Positions 38,632 to 50,873 of a DNA stretch of 64,000 nt are shown here, one piece after another (within the stretch, counting starts at the first letter, position 1; each line of letters starts with the position of its first letter). A model generated the notes under the pieces. The model was given only the letters and a program-made list of their open reading frames with translations. It was not told the origin of the DNA and made no database searches. The stretch covers positions 16,368,001 through 16,432,000 of the forward strand of contig OZ316894.1 of assembly GCA_973895155.1 (NCBI GenBank). Reading direction: 5' to 3'. Made by a program: the position numbers and the translations under genes. This DNA is from Marsupella aquatica. Lineage: Eukaryota; Marchantiophyta.

Positions 38632-38853
38632 GACGTTGGGGGCCTTAATAGGATTCCAAAAACTCTTTCAGCCCGTGTATCTTTGTATCTCAAATGGCAC
38701 TCCGCTTTGCTTTGGTGAAAAAAGTTCACAAATGCAATTACCTTATCAAGGACGTTGGGGACCATAAAAGGATTCCAAAAACTCTCTTAGCCCGTGTATC
38801 TTTAGTATCTCAAATGGCACTCCACTTGCTTTGGTAAAACAAGTTCACACAAG
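38632..38853. repeat. 119-bp tandem duplication
   Basis: Copies starting at 38632 and 38751 share GGATTCCAAAAACTCT, AGCCCGTGTATCTTT and ATCTCAAATGGCACTCC with scattered differences. Confidence 0.85.
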
Positions 38854-38935
38854 CCCAGGGAGGCATGACTCTGTGATAGTTCACTTGAGTGGAGACCTAA
38901 AGGTCTTGGGTCCAACTCTTGTGATTGACTATTCC
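38850..38935 (+). repeat. Possible second tRNA-like SINE head
   Basis: GGCATGACTCTGTGATAGTT, GAGTGGAGACCTAAAGGTCT and GGGTCCAACTCTTGTG loosely follow D-arm, anticodon-stem and B-box order. Pairing is weak, and the call rests on resemblance only. Confidence 0.25.
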
Positions 38936-39300
38936 CTTTGTGTGGGGTTTCACTGATTTCCCTTAAACCACCCAATTCCACCAGGTTCCGGGAGGAGAAA
39001 GTAGAGCACTTTTTTTTCTTCCTGTTTTGAGCCCATTTTATTTTAGTAACCTGGGTCCTTTCTACCTTTCTGTTTGGAGCCCATTTAAATTTATTTTAGT
39101 AACCTGGATCCACCAGGGAGAGTGGCGAGAGTGGCGCTTTAAATGAAAAATATAAAAAGTTCCGAAGTGCCCCATTTTCTTGTAAAACCATCCCGATGAG
39201 CCGTGCTTCTCATTCATTCCTGAAGTGTTCATCAGTTCCCCTCAAGAGTACACAGTAGAACCTCCGACAGGAACGTAATGAATTGCTCCTTGTGCTGTTC

Positions 39301-39649
39301 GTATAAAAGTAAGATCAGACCCACAATTCGGTCGCTCGGTCGGTCGACAGCAAAGCCTACCATCGCGCCCGAAAAGCACCGCCCTTCGAGTTTATAGGAA
39401 AGGAAGGCGGCAGATAGAGAAAGTGTTGTGTTGTGTTGTGTTGGGTTGTGTTGTGGTGATGGTGTTTGATCGATTCTCTGTTCGGAGGAAGGAGTGATGG
39501 ATGAATGATCGGGGTCGGAACTACAGAATTGCAGTGCAAGTCATCGTTGAAGGTGAAGATTGGAAAGTACCGGCCGGTGCATCGGAGGAGGCCAGGCCGG
39601 GAGAGGAATTGGATTGGACGAGTCGCCTCCGACCTGGGTAGGAAGCACC
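39301..39649 (+). promoter_or_regulatory. Leader/promoter of VPS20 with GTTGT microsatellite
   Basis: Contains CGGTCGCTCGGTCGGTCGAC (39331-39350) and a GTTGT repeat at about 39424-39456. The VPS20 start codon follows at 39650. No TATA box or transcription start can be fixed from sequence alone. Confidence 0.4.
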
Positions 39650-42532
39650 ATGGGGCAACTATTTTCGAAAAAACCAAAAGTGACTGAAGTCGATAAAGCT
39701 GTTTTGGTTCTCAAGACACAGCGCCGGAAATTAGTTGCTTACCAGAGGAAGGTACTGTACCATCCGCGTCTCGCGTTACAACTCATTGCTTACGACCCCG
39801 ACCTCATTGCAGCATTGTTTTCTGGAGTCCTGAGGGTTCAATAGTTTCGGAGTTCATTCATCTTCCTGAGGAGATTGTATGTTACATGGCAATTTACGTA
39901 CTGGAGTGTGAACTAGTGTTCATATTTGTGATCTTCCTACTCGGTGTCATTTCTATCTTGCTAGCCCTTCGGTCGGGGGGCGCTCCGTCACATTTAGGGC
40001 CTACATCTCCTGGCAGCATTCAGTGCTCATGTTTTGAGATCCTCTCTCCAGGCTCTCCCGGGATAGGGATATTTGCGTCTCACGAAATGATCGCTTTGGG
40101 GACGTCTTGTTCGAGAAGTGGAAGATTCCTTTACCTAGTCTCTGGTGGATACGTGATAAGAGTTCCTGAAGTGAATTCTTCTGCAGTCCTTACATTTGAC
40201 TGTCCAGTATTTCGAAATTAGGAGAGCACGCTATGCTATTTCGCAGATCGTCCCTTCGATTTGACCAGCGTGAATTGCAAACTTCCGCTTCTTCATTTGC
40301 AGTTGGATGTGGTAATTGTACGAGAGCTGGAAGTGGCAAGGGAGCTGCTACAACAGAAGAAGAAGGAGCGGGCTCTACTTGCTCTGAAGAAGAAAAAATC
40401 ACAGGAGGAACTCCAAAAAAAAGTAGACGTTTGGATATTGAACGTTGAGCAACAGGTGCGTGTAGACCTGGGATCTGGAGAAAATTTACAATCAGAGTTT
40501 ATCATGGTGGATATGTGAAGAAAGGCCTCCCATTAGATGTCACAATCCTGTGACCGAATCAGAGAGTTTTATCAGTGGTCATATGCTGCTGAACAAAGTT
40601 TCAGATGTTCTTTTATTTTATTTTAGTGATGCATTTCAATACGTTTGAAACTAGATAGACAAAGTGGCCGTTACATATATTGACCCCATATAGTCAGGAT
40701 GGAAAGACAAGACGACGATAGTCGTTGTTGTTTATTGTGGCCCACCTTGTTATATCTTGTCATGCCATCACTTCTGATAGTAGTCTGCTTAACTGTGCTT
40801 CATTGTGATTAATACATTCTATGGTCTGACCCATTACTGCCCTTGTGTCGCCAAGATCTTCACATTCAATAGAGGGGTGTGATGTTCAGGGGGGAATTTG
40901 TGGTGTGATGCTAGGCTGGTGTTTAAGCTCTGGAAATGTATGATAATTGTTAGGGTTGCTGCAGCTCGCAGATGTTGAGATAGCAGGCAGGCAGAAGGCT
41001 GTATTTGAGAGTCTTAAGGTAGGGCATAAGGCAATAGAAGACCTGCACAAGGAGATCAACGTTGAGGATATACAAAAGCTTATGGAGGAGTCAGCAGAAG
41101 CTAAGGCTTATCAAGATGTACGTCCCCAAGGCTTGGCTTGGCTTATTGAATTTCCTTTAAAGGAGGGATCAAGTGCCTGCAGTGTTGGCATGTACCGTTC
41201 AAAACTGCGGCTAACATGTATTCTAAGTAAATTTTGGTTTTCCTGTAGGAAATCAACCAAGCCTTGGATCAACAATTGACAGCTGAAGATGAAGAAGCTG
41301 TTTTGGCTGAGCTCGAGAGTATTGAATTGGAGGTAAGTCATACTGATTCTCTTTCTCAAGCTTTCCATAAAATTTCTTATTCCATCCGTGGACGGTCCCT
41401 TCATGTCTGTCGCGACCTATTGTTGTGCCCACGATTAGTATGTTGTTAGTACTTGATTAGAGCTGTCGTGGTAATTACAAGTTTTTAGCCCAGATGATTT
41501 CTTATGCAGCGGGGAAACCTTGAATGTAAGGCAATATGTGAGCAACATTGTAAGGATCACGTTAGTGTTTGGAAAGCAAAATTTTCATTGATGATTGTCT
41601 CTTGTACTCTTGCTTATACCTGGAAGGTCATGCAAGGGTCTTTAGACAATCCCTCAATGATTCGTTCCTCTTTTCCATTGCATGATCCTCAAGCTTGTTA
41701 ATCTTCGTCCTTGTAGGTTCCTGTAGCCTTGATTCCATTTTGTAGTTATTTTTTTTCCCCTACTGTGTATTTACCTCATTGTTAGATTTGGCTTCAGGAA
41801 TGCAAGAGCATTATACCGTCGCTTGTTGTTTTGGTGGTTTTTTTGCAATGCTCGTTTGTGTAGCTCATTCGGCATCTCACATGGGGTTCTAATTTATAGA
41901 CGTGTACTTTCAACAGCTAAGCAAAGGCTGCTGGATTTTTTGAGTTAATGCTAATGCTCTTAATGTTGATCCTAAATTGATCCTTTCATACGGTTGTGGT
42001 GGTAATCAGATGGATTTAGAAAACTTTCCAGAACCACCCAAACAATTGCCAGACGTACCTGCAGTGAAGACATCTCCAGAAAGAGAGCAACCACGAAAAG
42101 AAAAAACTTCTGAAGATCCATTGACGGAGCAATCAGATGGCCTGTCTGCCCTCTTGGTAAGTTCTGACAGACCACCTATGCGAGGCTCAGGGGCCGAGGC
42201 AGATGTGAAAACAGAAGAAGACGATGAAGATGATCTTGACCTTCCAAGTGTTCCAACATCAAGCGTTAGGATTCATGAGACTGATAACTCCAAGCAAAGG
42301 CCCTCAAGATCATCGGCAGCATCAAAGAAAGGTTAGTTTCATTTAGAGTTGTTTTTTCTAAGGCATTTTTCAGGGTAAATGGTTAGCGCATCCAAGATTG
42401 GCAGTAGTTGTACATCTTTAACCAATCAGGGAATGCTTAATACTGTCTGCCGTCTATTTTGCTTACTTGGGCCTGTCAAAGCTCTAATTCATAGGGTTGG
42501 CGGATGCAGAGGAAGAGCCCCTACCAGCATGA
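39650..42532 (+). CDS. VPS20: ESCRT-III subunit VPS20 (CHMP6)
   Basis: ESCRT-III subunit that bridges ESCRT-II and the SNF7 polymer on endosomal membranes. Exons 39650-39751, 40303-40455, 40965-41117, 41249-41332, 42010-42331 and 42495-42532 join in phase to 283 residues. The protein starts MGQLFSKK, with Gly2 as a likely myristoylation site. The Snf7 domain spans about residues 10-165 and is a basic then acidic coiled coil ([83 protein letters not shown]). The tail has two Leu-Pro segments (QLPDVP and DLDLPSVP) like MIT-interacting motifs and ends EEEPLPA, similar to the plant VPS20 end as I recall it. The tiny last exon was added because exon 5 ends at a GTTAGT donor. Read through, the protein would stop at residue 272. 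Confidence 0.93.
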
Positions 42533-44430
42533 TATGTCCCACGAATGACTTTTGTTCAAGCAACAGATTCGCATCTGCTTGTGAAAGACGGCTTGCTGCC
42601 ATTGAGCAGGTCTGTCCATGGATATACAAGGGAACACTCGGATGCTTACTCAAGAGAGAGTAAGGAAATTATGTCTTTCAAAAGCAACCTTGCCCAGCAG
42701 CATTGTTTCAGATAAACCAATGTCTGCCAATAGTGAGTTAGCAGTTCCAGTTACAGAACAAAAAAATATGCTCTGCTTAATGGCAACGTTTTATCAAACG
42801 TGGAGGAATCGCTTAAGAAGGTCACGAGTTCGTTTGAGGAAGGGCTTGTTGCTATCTATGCTTCTAAGCTAAATCTTCTCGAGGTTGGATGAGCGTCCCT
42901 GTTGACACTAGATCGAAACATGGCACAAGGGCAGTGGTGCTCGTAAGCTAGATTTTGTCTTGTGCTATTCAATGTCCAAAGACGACTTTATGTGTACATT
43001 AATTCCTTACAGCTGCAGGGCTATGCTCCCCTGAATAATGAAAGAGTAATCAAAGGGTTACCAACCTTTTGATTTCCGATTCTGATGCTTTTGATGCTTG
43101 GAGACGAGCTCGAGATGATAATAGAAGTTGAAAGTTGTCTCTTATGAATCTCAGTTTGACTATTACCAGTGGTTTTATACTAAGAAATTTGTTGGTTCTT
43201 GAGTCTTTAGTTAACAAAGATTGTTAAGACGGGTATGGTCGCTGAGATGTCCTGTGATAGTCTCTTTGAATCCTCGTCTTGGAAGAAATACAAGTGTACG
43301 AGCTCGATTGGGGGATCATCTTGCGACGGGGCCCAGTGCTACAGAGAGTTACCATCGTTCTCAGCAACTATTATAGAGTAACTTTCCAATTTCCAAGTCT
43401 CTACAATTTTGGATTGATGAGTTTTTGAGACGAATGCGGGAGGGCTGTAAGCATGGCACATACGTGAGGGGGGGGTGGCAGCGGGGCGGGAGGGGAGGGG
43501 AGGGGAGGGGAGGGGAGATTGAATGACTTGAGGTTTTACAAACATTTCTAAAACTTCAATATTCCTTGCCCCCCTTTACACTTATTCCCCTTCCATATTT
43601 AAATCTTTTTGTCCTCCCTTGAAACTCTTCATTCATGACCTGTCCCCAATTATCAAACCTCGACCTTCCTCCTCGCTTGGGTACCAAGTGTCTTCCCTTT
43701 GGACTCCCTGTTCACCCAACTTCAGCCTCCCCTCCCCACCCGTGCCTCTCCTACCTTCTATTTCGACTCTTTGGCCTCCCCATCCTTGCAATCTCTTTTG
43801 GCTCTACTCTGTGTCTGTGCAACCTCAGTGTCCACTCTCTCTACCTGCAAATAATGCCTTCTCATTCCACCATTATTCCTGCATGCAATGTTCCTTCAAC
43901 ACTTCTGGATAACTTGTGATCTTTCTCGCTACTGAAGTAAATGGTGCATGACCCTAAACCATCCTTGTGTTGTGCAGAAGGTGATAAACTTCGTAAGAAA
44001 ATGATAGAGCAGATTCGGTATAGGAAAGAAACAAGTTGTTTTGTACAAAGGAAACAAAGATCATAATAAAAAGCAAAATGTTCATTGTCACTATACAAGG
44101 GAGAAGTGTCCAAAACCTCTCCCTTTCCAGTCAGTTTAGACAGGTGGAAACAGGCCAGAAATATTTCTAAATCCTTATTTCCACAGGATTCTACTATGCG
44201 GCTCTCCTATGCGGTGGCTCTCCTATGCGGTTTACTCTAGAGCTATACCAAGCTTTTCAGTTTGTTGCTCAGTAGGGCTTCAGTTCTTTTGCGGTTGATA
44301 GAGACTCTCAGGCTTGTTGGCTCTTTGGTCTTCTTGAGTTTTTCCCTAGTTTCTCCCCCTTTATTGGGTCTCTGGCCTTGGAATCCTATCTTCCTCTTAG
44401 GCACTTTTTGCTAGTTTGGTAGCATGATAT
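42533..44430. other. VPS20 3' flank and intergenic DNA
   Basis: The first part is probably the VPS20 3' UTR. Frames at 42618-42872 and 43619-43919 have no motif. A G-rich tract lies at 43467-43517. Near 44200 the block CTATGCGG(T)GGCTCTC is repeated three times. No gene is seen. Confidence 0.45.
43467..43517 (+). repeat. GGGGA microsatellite, G-quadruplex-prone
   Basis: Runs of 4 to 8 G separated by one or two bases (GGGGA repeated at least six times, preceded by a G8 run). More than four G-tracts with short loops meet the usual G4 pattern. Confidence 0.85.
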
Positions 44431-44442
44431 ATATATTTAAAT

Positions 44443-44645
44443 TGGCCACATATAATGATTTGGCCAACTATTTTATAACAATTTGGCCATAACTATTATA
44501 TGTTGCCCAACTTTTATACGTGGCCATATTATAATTGGCCAACAAATTGATAAAACACATAAATGATTAGTTTTAAAAAAATTAAAATTTAAAAAATAGT
44601 TGTTGATTAAGTGGCCAATTATGTTGGTAACAAAATGGTTGGCCA
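44443..44645. repeat. Cluster of seven TGGCCA palindromes in AT-rich DNA
   Basis: TGGCCA occurs at 44443, 44461, 44484, 44521, 44536, 44612 and 44640 within about 200 bp that are otherwise A/T-rich. GGCCACATATAAT occurs at both ends in the same orientation. This looks like a small AT-rich transposon or scrambled tandem repeat. Confidence 0.65.
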
Positions 44646-44690
44646 CATATAATAGTTGACTTATATTTACTTATTCCTATCACATGACCA

Positions 44691-44712
44691 CCCCCCCCCC
44701 CCCCCCCCCCCC
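44691..44712 (+). repeat. C22 homopolymer
   Basis: A run of 22 C follows GACCA. Such runs often have the wrong length in draft assemblies. Confidence 0.95.
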
Positions 44713-44877
44713 TCATTTCACAATATATATCTTATCTTTGCTCACACAACTGTTATCATGTAAAGCATGGGTAATTTGAGCTATACTATAGTGAAGGAAA
44801 GAGAAAACTATGACTTATCCTTGTAGCTAAGTAAACAGGCCTGGATTGACCATCATCTTGGACAAAAGACTTGGATT

Positions 44878-46115
44878 GGCCCTTGCATCTTGAATGGGTC
44901 AGATCCCCATACTGCTATCTGTTTCAGATCGTATTTTCAAGAATAATTATTGATTTAGTTGAAAGTTCACACGTTGGCTTGGGGCCTCCAACTACCCCCT
45001 ACTTTTGGCGGTTGAATATGTTTGGGACTTGGGAGGGTATTAAATTCATAAAATATTGTGCAGAGCATATTGAGTGTATCAGGCGCATTGGACAGGAAGA
45101 GCGAGCAACCATTCAGCCATTTGTGATGATAAGTTGTGGTCATGGACCTACTGTAGTATTTTAAAAAATTGTTTAGTCCATCTGGATCCTCTGGTGGGGA
45201 AGCTTGGATGGATCTCCATCAAAGCCTTTGGATTTGAATGGGAATTCGAACCGATTTCAGAAAACTCTTTGCATGCAAGTCAAGTTTTTCACTCCAAATT
45301 TATATCGTCCTGGTTGAAAAACAAGCTTGGATGCTATCTTCATCCAAACTTTGAAGTTAAATGGGGGCCCAAAATTTACATTACATGAAAGTCCAGCTTT
45401 TTAAATTCTAAAATCACATCATTTTAATGAAAATTTCCATGCAAGCTTAGGAATAGTGTCTGAGCATAAAGTTTGGGATGGAAATACCATAGAGATTTTA
45501 GTTCTAAAGTTCCCATTGCACTTAGAGGCACTGTACACAGTTATCAGTAAATGCACTTATGGCATAGTGCAAACCCACTTTAAGTGCACACCAGATGCTT
45601 ATTCCTGGGAGCGTGCTCTTGAGGGCAACTCTACAACATAACATGAACAAAGACACAGCTTCACTTACAGGATTACAGAGGTCTGGATATGGTTTAATAG
45701 GCTATAACATTAATTTTCATGTCTGATACTCACTATCTGTTCGTTGAATCTATTGATGGGAAAAACTCAAGAATAGGGGAAAACCTTACTATTTAAGTTC
45801 ACCATTGACTTGTAGGAATTTATTGTTTTCTGCTTGCACCCCCACTTTTAGTTATGCCCAAGTGCCACCGGTAGAGGCATCACTCTGAACAGCAGGTCCT
45901 GAGAGTAGTTTTCGATTGCCATTCTATAAGTATAGATTTCTGTCCCCCAAAAGGGTATTTCCAAGCACATGAGAATAGCAACCCGGGTTAGAAATGCCTA
46001 CCCACCTTCCTTGTCCCTCTCATGCACATTCCACATTTACTCACTGATGACGTAGTGCAAAAGCATGTTAAGTGCACACTCTTGGGATCAGGTGAGCACT
46101 TAGAGAGAGACTACT
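44878..46115. repeat. Copy 1 of a 1238-bp direct duplication flanking the N gap
   Basis: Identical, as far as compared by eye and by translated frames, to 46216-47453 with a constant offset of 1338 bp. Ends abut the gap: copy 1 stops at the first N and copy 2 begins at the last N. Frames inside (for example 45074-45388) have no recognised motif. Confidence 0.9.
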
Positions 46116-46215
46116 NNNNNNNNNNNNNNNNNNNNNNNNNNNNNNNNNNNNNNNNNNNNNNNNNNNNNNNNNNNNNNNNNNNNNNNNNNNNNNNNNNNNN
46201 NNNNNNNNNNNNNNN
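46116..46215. other. Assembly gap, exactly 100 N
   Basis: A run of N of a standard placeholder size, so the true gap size is not known. Confidence 0.99.
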
Positions 46216-47453
46216 GGCCCTTGCATCTTGAATGGGTCAGATCCCCATACTGCTATCTGTTTCAGATCGTATTTTCAAGAATAATTATTGATTTAGTTGA
46301 AAGTTCACACGTTGGCTTGGGGCCTCCAACTACCCCCTACTTTTGGCGGTTGAATATGTTTGGGACTTGGGAGGGTATTAAATTCATAAAATATTGTGCA
46401 GAGCATATTGAGTGTATCAGGCGCATTGGACAGGAAGAGCGAGCAACCATTCAGCCATTTGTGATGATAAGTTGTGGTCATGGACCTACTGTAGTATTTT
46501 AAAAAATTGTTTAGTCCATCTGGATCCTCTGGTGGGGAAGCTTGGATGGATCTCCATCAAAGCCTTTGGATTTGAATGGGAATTCGAACCGATTTCAGAA
46601 AACTCTTTGCATGCAAGTCAAGTTTTTCACTCCAAATTTATATCGTCCTGGTTGAAAAACAAGCTTGGATGCTATCTTCATCCAAACTTTGAAGTTAAAT
46701 GGGGGCCCAAAATTTACATTACATGAAAGTCCAGCTTTTTAAATTCTAAAATCACATCATTTTAATGAAAATTTCCATGCAAGCTTAGGAATAGTGTCTG
46801 AGCATAAAGTTTGGGATGGAAATACCATAGAGATTTTAGTTCTAAAGTTCCCATTGCACTTAGAGGCACTGTACACAGTTATCAGTAAATGCACTTATGG
46901 CATAGTGCAAACCCACTTTAAGTGCACACCAGATGCTTATTCCTGGGAGCGTGCTCTTGAGGGCAACTCTACAACATAACATGAACAAAGACACAGCTTC
47001 ACTTACAGGATTACAGAGGTCTGGATATGGTTTAATAGGCTATAACATTAATTTTCATGTCTGATACTCACTATCTGTTCGTTGAATCTATTGATGGGAA
47101 AAACTCAAGAATAGGGGAAAACCTTACTATTTAAGTTCACCATTGACTTGTAGGAATTTATTGTTTTCTGCTTGCACCCCCACTTTTAGTTATGCCCAAG
47201 TGCCACCGGTAGAGGCATCACTCTGAACAGCAGGTCCTGAGAGTAGTTTTCGATTGCCATTCTATAAGTATAGATTTCTGTCCCCCAAAAGGGTATTTCC
47301 AAGCACATGAGAATAGCAACCCGGGTTAGAAATGCCTACCCACCTTCCTTGTCCCTCTCATGCACATTCCACATTTACTCACTGATGACGTAGTGCAAAA
47401 GCATGTTAAGTGCACACTCTTGGGATCAGGTGAGCACTTAGAGAGAGACTACT
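46216..47453. repeat. Copy 2 of the 1238-bp gap-flanking duplication
   Basis: Same sequence as 44878-46115. Its right end continues without break into unique sequence at 47454, while copy 1 continues leftward into unique sequence. This is the pattern of two contig ends that overlap but were joined by a gap. Confidence 0.9.
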
Positions 47454-47625
47454 ATAAACATACTCCATGTGTTTCCACTTAGTGACATAGCACAAACCGG
47501 TGTTAAGTGCACACTGCTGGGAAGAAGCATCTGGAGTACACTTAGAGAGAGGCGACTGTACACACCAGTGTTAAGTGCACACTCCGCAAGCGATGTGCAC
47601 TTATAGAGGGACGACTGTACCGGCA
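47392..47625 (+). repeat. Degenerate tandem repeat with TTAAGTGCACACT core
   Basis: Three units (about 47392-47453, 47484-47561 and 47562-47622) each contain TTAAGTGCACACT, then a GTGCACTTA/GTACACTTA element and AGAGAGRCKACT. Every unit thus holds a short inverted AAGTGCAC/GTGCACTT pair. A related piece lies near 45570 (46908 in copy 2). Confidence 0.65.
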
Positions 47626-50397
47626 TAACGTGAACGGACGGCGAAGATGCTGCTTCATGGAAAATTGCATCCGTCAGCACTTGAGGATTTTCCGTATCCA
47701 CTTCCTTGCAGTGCGGGCGGGATATAGGGAGCTGCCCGGCGGCCTCCCCCCTGCGGTAAGAAGAGGAACTTACTGTACCGCGCCATTAATTGAATTCTAC
47801 TGGTACCGGCCCCACCGTACACACCAGTTGGGCTCGGGGCCCTCCGTGGCTCCGTCGGGCAGGGCGACTACGGTTGCGAGACTTGCGACACAACACATGG
47901 AGCAATTGGATAAGTGGGCAGGGCAGGTAAAGTGGTAGACCGGTTGGGAACCTCTTGATTGTAAATAAATGGACTCCATATTCGTGCTCTTTCCGAGGGA
48001 ACCCACCTACTGCCCACGGGCAGACAGCTACTGTACCTACTGCTGGGCATCCAAGTCTACGGAATAGCCCTGGACCGGGAGCGATCGTGTAAGCATGCCC
48101 CGTTCAGCACAATCATTTCTGGTACAGCTGCAAAACCGTGTATTCATGTGTGTATGTATTCAAGATATAACAGACCAGATTTTGTTACATAAAAATAGCA
48201 AAACAAAACTTGAGTTTGTGTTTTTTACGAAACGACCTGGGTGGATCTCAAGGTTTGTTGATCTGCTTGGATGGACTTTTGGAATTAAAATATGACGTAT
48301 CTATATACTGAATTTTTTGGGACAAGAAGTTTTGTGCTAGATACTACAAACATGTGAATCAAAATCTACAGGCATTGTGGACGATAATTTTAAAACTGGA
48401 GTTAATCTCGCATTACATGTCAAAACTCAATTTAGCTACTGATTAGTTTTTCCACACCAAACCTCATTAGCACTATCTTGAAGCAAATAGAGGAGAGACC
48501 AAAAAAAATCTTGCAGAAAAAGGGACCCCCTTCTTTTTTCTGTTCATCCTTGCCTCTCCCTCCCCCAGTGCCCCACTCTCACTTTCAGTTATGCTCTCAT
48601 ATAGAATTATTATCCACAGTCTTCACTCTAGACAATAGGTCCAGAAAAGAAAGTAACTTTTGATCGCACTTTATTAGTCAGATTTGCAAATATTTGAAGT
48701 GCCAGAAACAAGAGATGGGGTTTGAAGATGTTCCCTGACTCCATTAGGCCCATTCTGTCCTCTTGATTTTTATAAGAGACAAAGTTCATCCAAAGTTTTG
48801 GGGTAATGTGTATCTGGGCTCCAACCTCCAACTTCCTTGTTGGCTGTTCCAGTTTGCGAATAATGAGTGATTTACAATTGCAATCAAGAGCTACACCATG
48901 GGCCTACTTTAGAGTCTCTAGAGAGTGACTCTTAGGACACTAAAGTGAGGGTGCAGACATGCAATAAGGGATGGGGCAACGATGAACGGGAAACAATAAG
49001 AACTGTTTTTTGCAAGGTCTTTCTCTGCCGCCATCTTTATTATAGTTCAAGGAATAGGAATCAGGCTAGTTATAGTTTGAGATAGCGGTCACTTTTCAAT
49101 TACAGTCTGGGTCTCCTTACTGGATTCCCTTGGCAGTGTTACGCTCATGCTTATATCAACCCATAATAGGTGTGCTATTTTTTGGGCGTTTGCTGTGCTT
49201 CCATTTTGAAATAACTTTCCTTTAAAAATTGATAAATTCCACATCCTCCTTTCTTGTCCAAGAAAATTGTAAATATTGTCCATAAAGTGCATAAATGCGT
49301 TTTTTTCCTGTACATGTCCTCTTGGGATTTTGTCTTTTTAAGTTAGATTGTATGGAGTCCTTCAACTAACACCCAAAAACAAATCCTTGTCATCTCTGGG
49401 GGGATTTTATTTTATACATTCATGGAACCAAATAAAGATTCTATGAAGACACGTGTGATTTGCCCATGGCTGATGCGCCAATCATATTCGGTAAGAGACC
49501 GACGGCCGCGAGGGATTCCTTACAGTCGAAGGATCTTCCTTTCGGCCCATCTGACTCATCAAGCCTGACCATGGGATACAGGGGATCCAACGGTGATCTC
49601 CTAGAGAGCTAGAGGAAAGCCTTTCTTTTTCTTGCCCGAAAGCTAAAGCTCCACGAACACCATTCGTCTAACTTAGATGTGTCATGGACTCATTATTCCC
49701 CTAGGGTATATCGACCCACGAAGGTGGGCCCACCTCGAGTGGCTTATTTTGTTGGGATCTATTGGTCGCTATAATAAAAGGATCATAAAAGCGTTTCTTG
49801 CTTTGGATTAAAATACATCAATGGTGAACAAATTGACATATTGGCACGTTTTTTAACTATCTGTCCGAGTTTGTAGCACGGATTATTAATTGCCCAATCG
49901 CTGGGAAAGGCTCAATGAATGAAGGGGGCCACTTACACGGGGACACATGTTGATGCATCTCCCAAACACGAACACAGGGCCACTAAATTCACTCACCCTG
50001 CGTAATTCTCGGATGGATTTCTCCGTGAACCTTGCTACACGGATGGACATCTCCCATGAACAAATGCCTAGAAACGGTGTTACCTGTTGAAATAGGCTGT
50101 GTGTCTGCTCGATTTCAATGACACAGGCCTAAACCTCAGTATCCGCTCGATCTCAATCTATTATAGAAAAAATATTATAGAATAATATTTATGTTTCATT
50201 CCATATTAAAATAGAAAATGATGTTCCTATGGAACACAATGTTGGCCTTTGAAAATTGAAAGTCGATGGAACACATTTATCAAAATTTGAGTTTAATTGT
50301 AATAATTTAATGTTCATAAATTCAAATATTTTTCAATTTGAGGATGTGCTGGAGGGGTAGGTAAGTTACATTTCCATCAAAATGACAATGTTATTTT
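47626..50397. other. Intergenic DNA left of the copia element
   Basis: No gene is seen. About 48530-48640 is a copy of dispersed family D (CTCTCACTTTCAGTTATGC). Other frames are short and without motif. Confidence 0.45.
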
Positions 50398-50547
50398 TGT
50401 TATAAGTTAAAGTTAACCCTAGATAAACAGGTTAAGGAGTAGTTACATAACTACCTCCATATAACCACACATCTGTACAAAACACTTACATTATTATGAA
50501 TGTTGGAGGTTGGAGTAAGTTCTGGCTATGGTGTCCTCAATCTAACA
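50398..50547 (+). repeat. 5' LTR of copia element
   Basis: 150 bp with TG...CA ends. Differs from the 3' LTR at AGTTAAAG (AGTTGAAG in the 3' copy) and at GTCCTCAA (GTCCTGAA). It is very short for an LTR, near the lower end for copia. Confidence 0.95.
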
Positions 50548-50873
50548 CGTTATCAGCACGTCTCTTTTTATTGAACGGCCACACAAGCATGAGAGAGGAG
50601 AACTTATCGACAATCTTTCCCTTTTTCAATCAATAGGATCCTAGCCCAATACAAAAGCCCAAATTGAATTTCTGAATCCTCCAAAGATCGCATACTGCTC
50701 GGTGCTCACTACCTCCCAAATTTAGGAAGAATTGCGAGGCGGGAACCATTTTCCTAGAAGGACACGGCTTGGATATCTACAAATTTCAAATCAACAGTAT
50801 CCCACACACAATTCCCTTTACAAGGATAAGAAGGAAATCCTTACGGGCTGACAAGAGAAGCGGTTACACAACA

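Larger units (their letters stand above)
35110..39300. other. Intergenic DNA between RABH1 and VPS20 genes
   Basis: The first few hundred bases are probably RABH1 3' UTR. The remainder has no gene. It holds several small tandem duplications (55 bp at 35905-36014, about 22 bp at 36743-36786, 119 bp at 38632-38853), a strong hairpin at 38353-38417 and two tRNA-like stretches (37187-37260 and 38850-38935) annotated separately. Confidence 0.5.

Noticed and set aside
42618-42872. Additional exon or small gene after VPS20
   Set aside because: The frame has no recognisable motif, and the VPS20 protein already ends cleanly at 42532, so this is probably 3' UTR.
45074-46726. Frames such as 45074-45388 and 46412-46726 as duplicated genes
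   Set aside because: They are the same frame seen twice because of the gap-flanking duplicate, and they show no motif.
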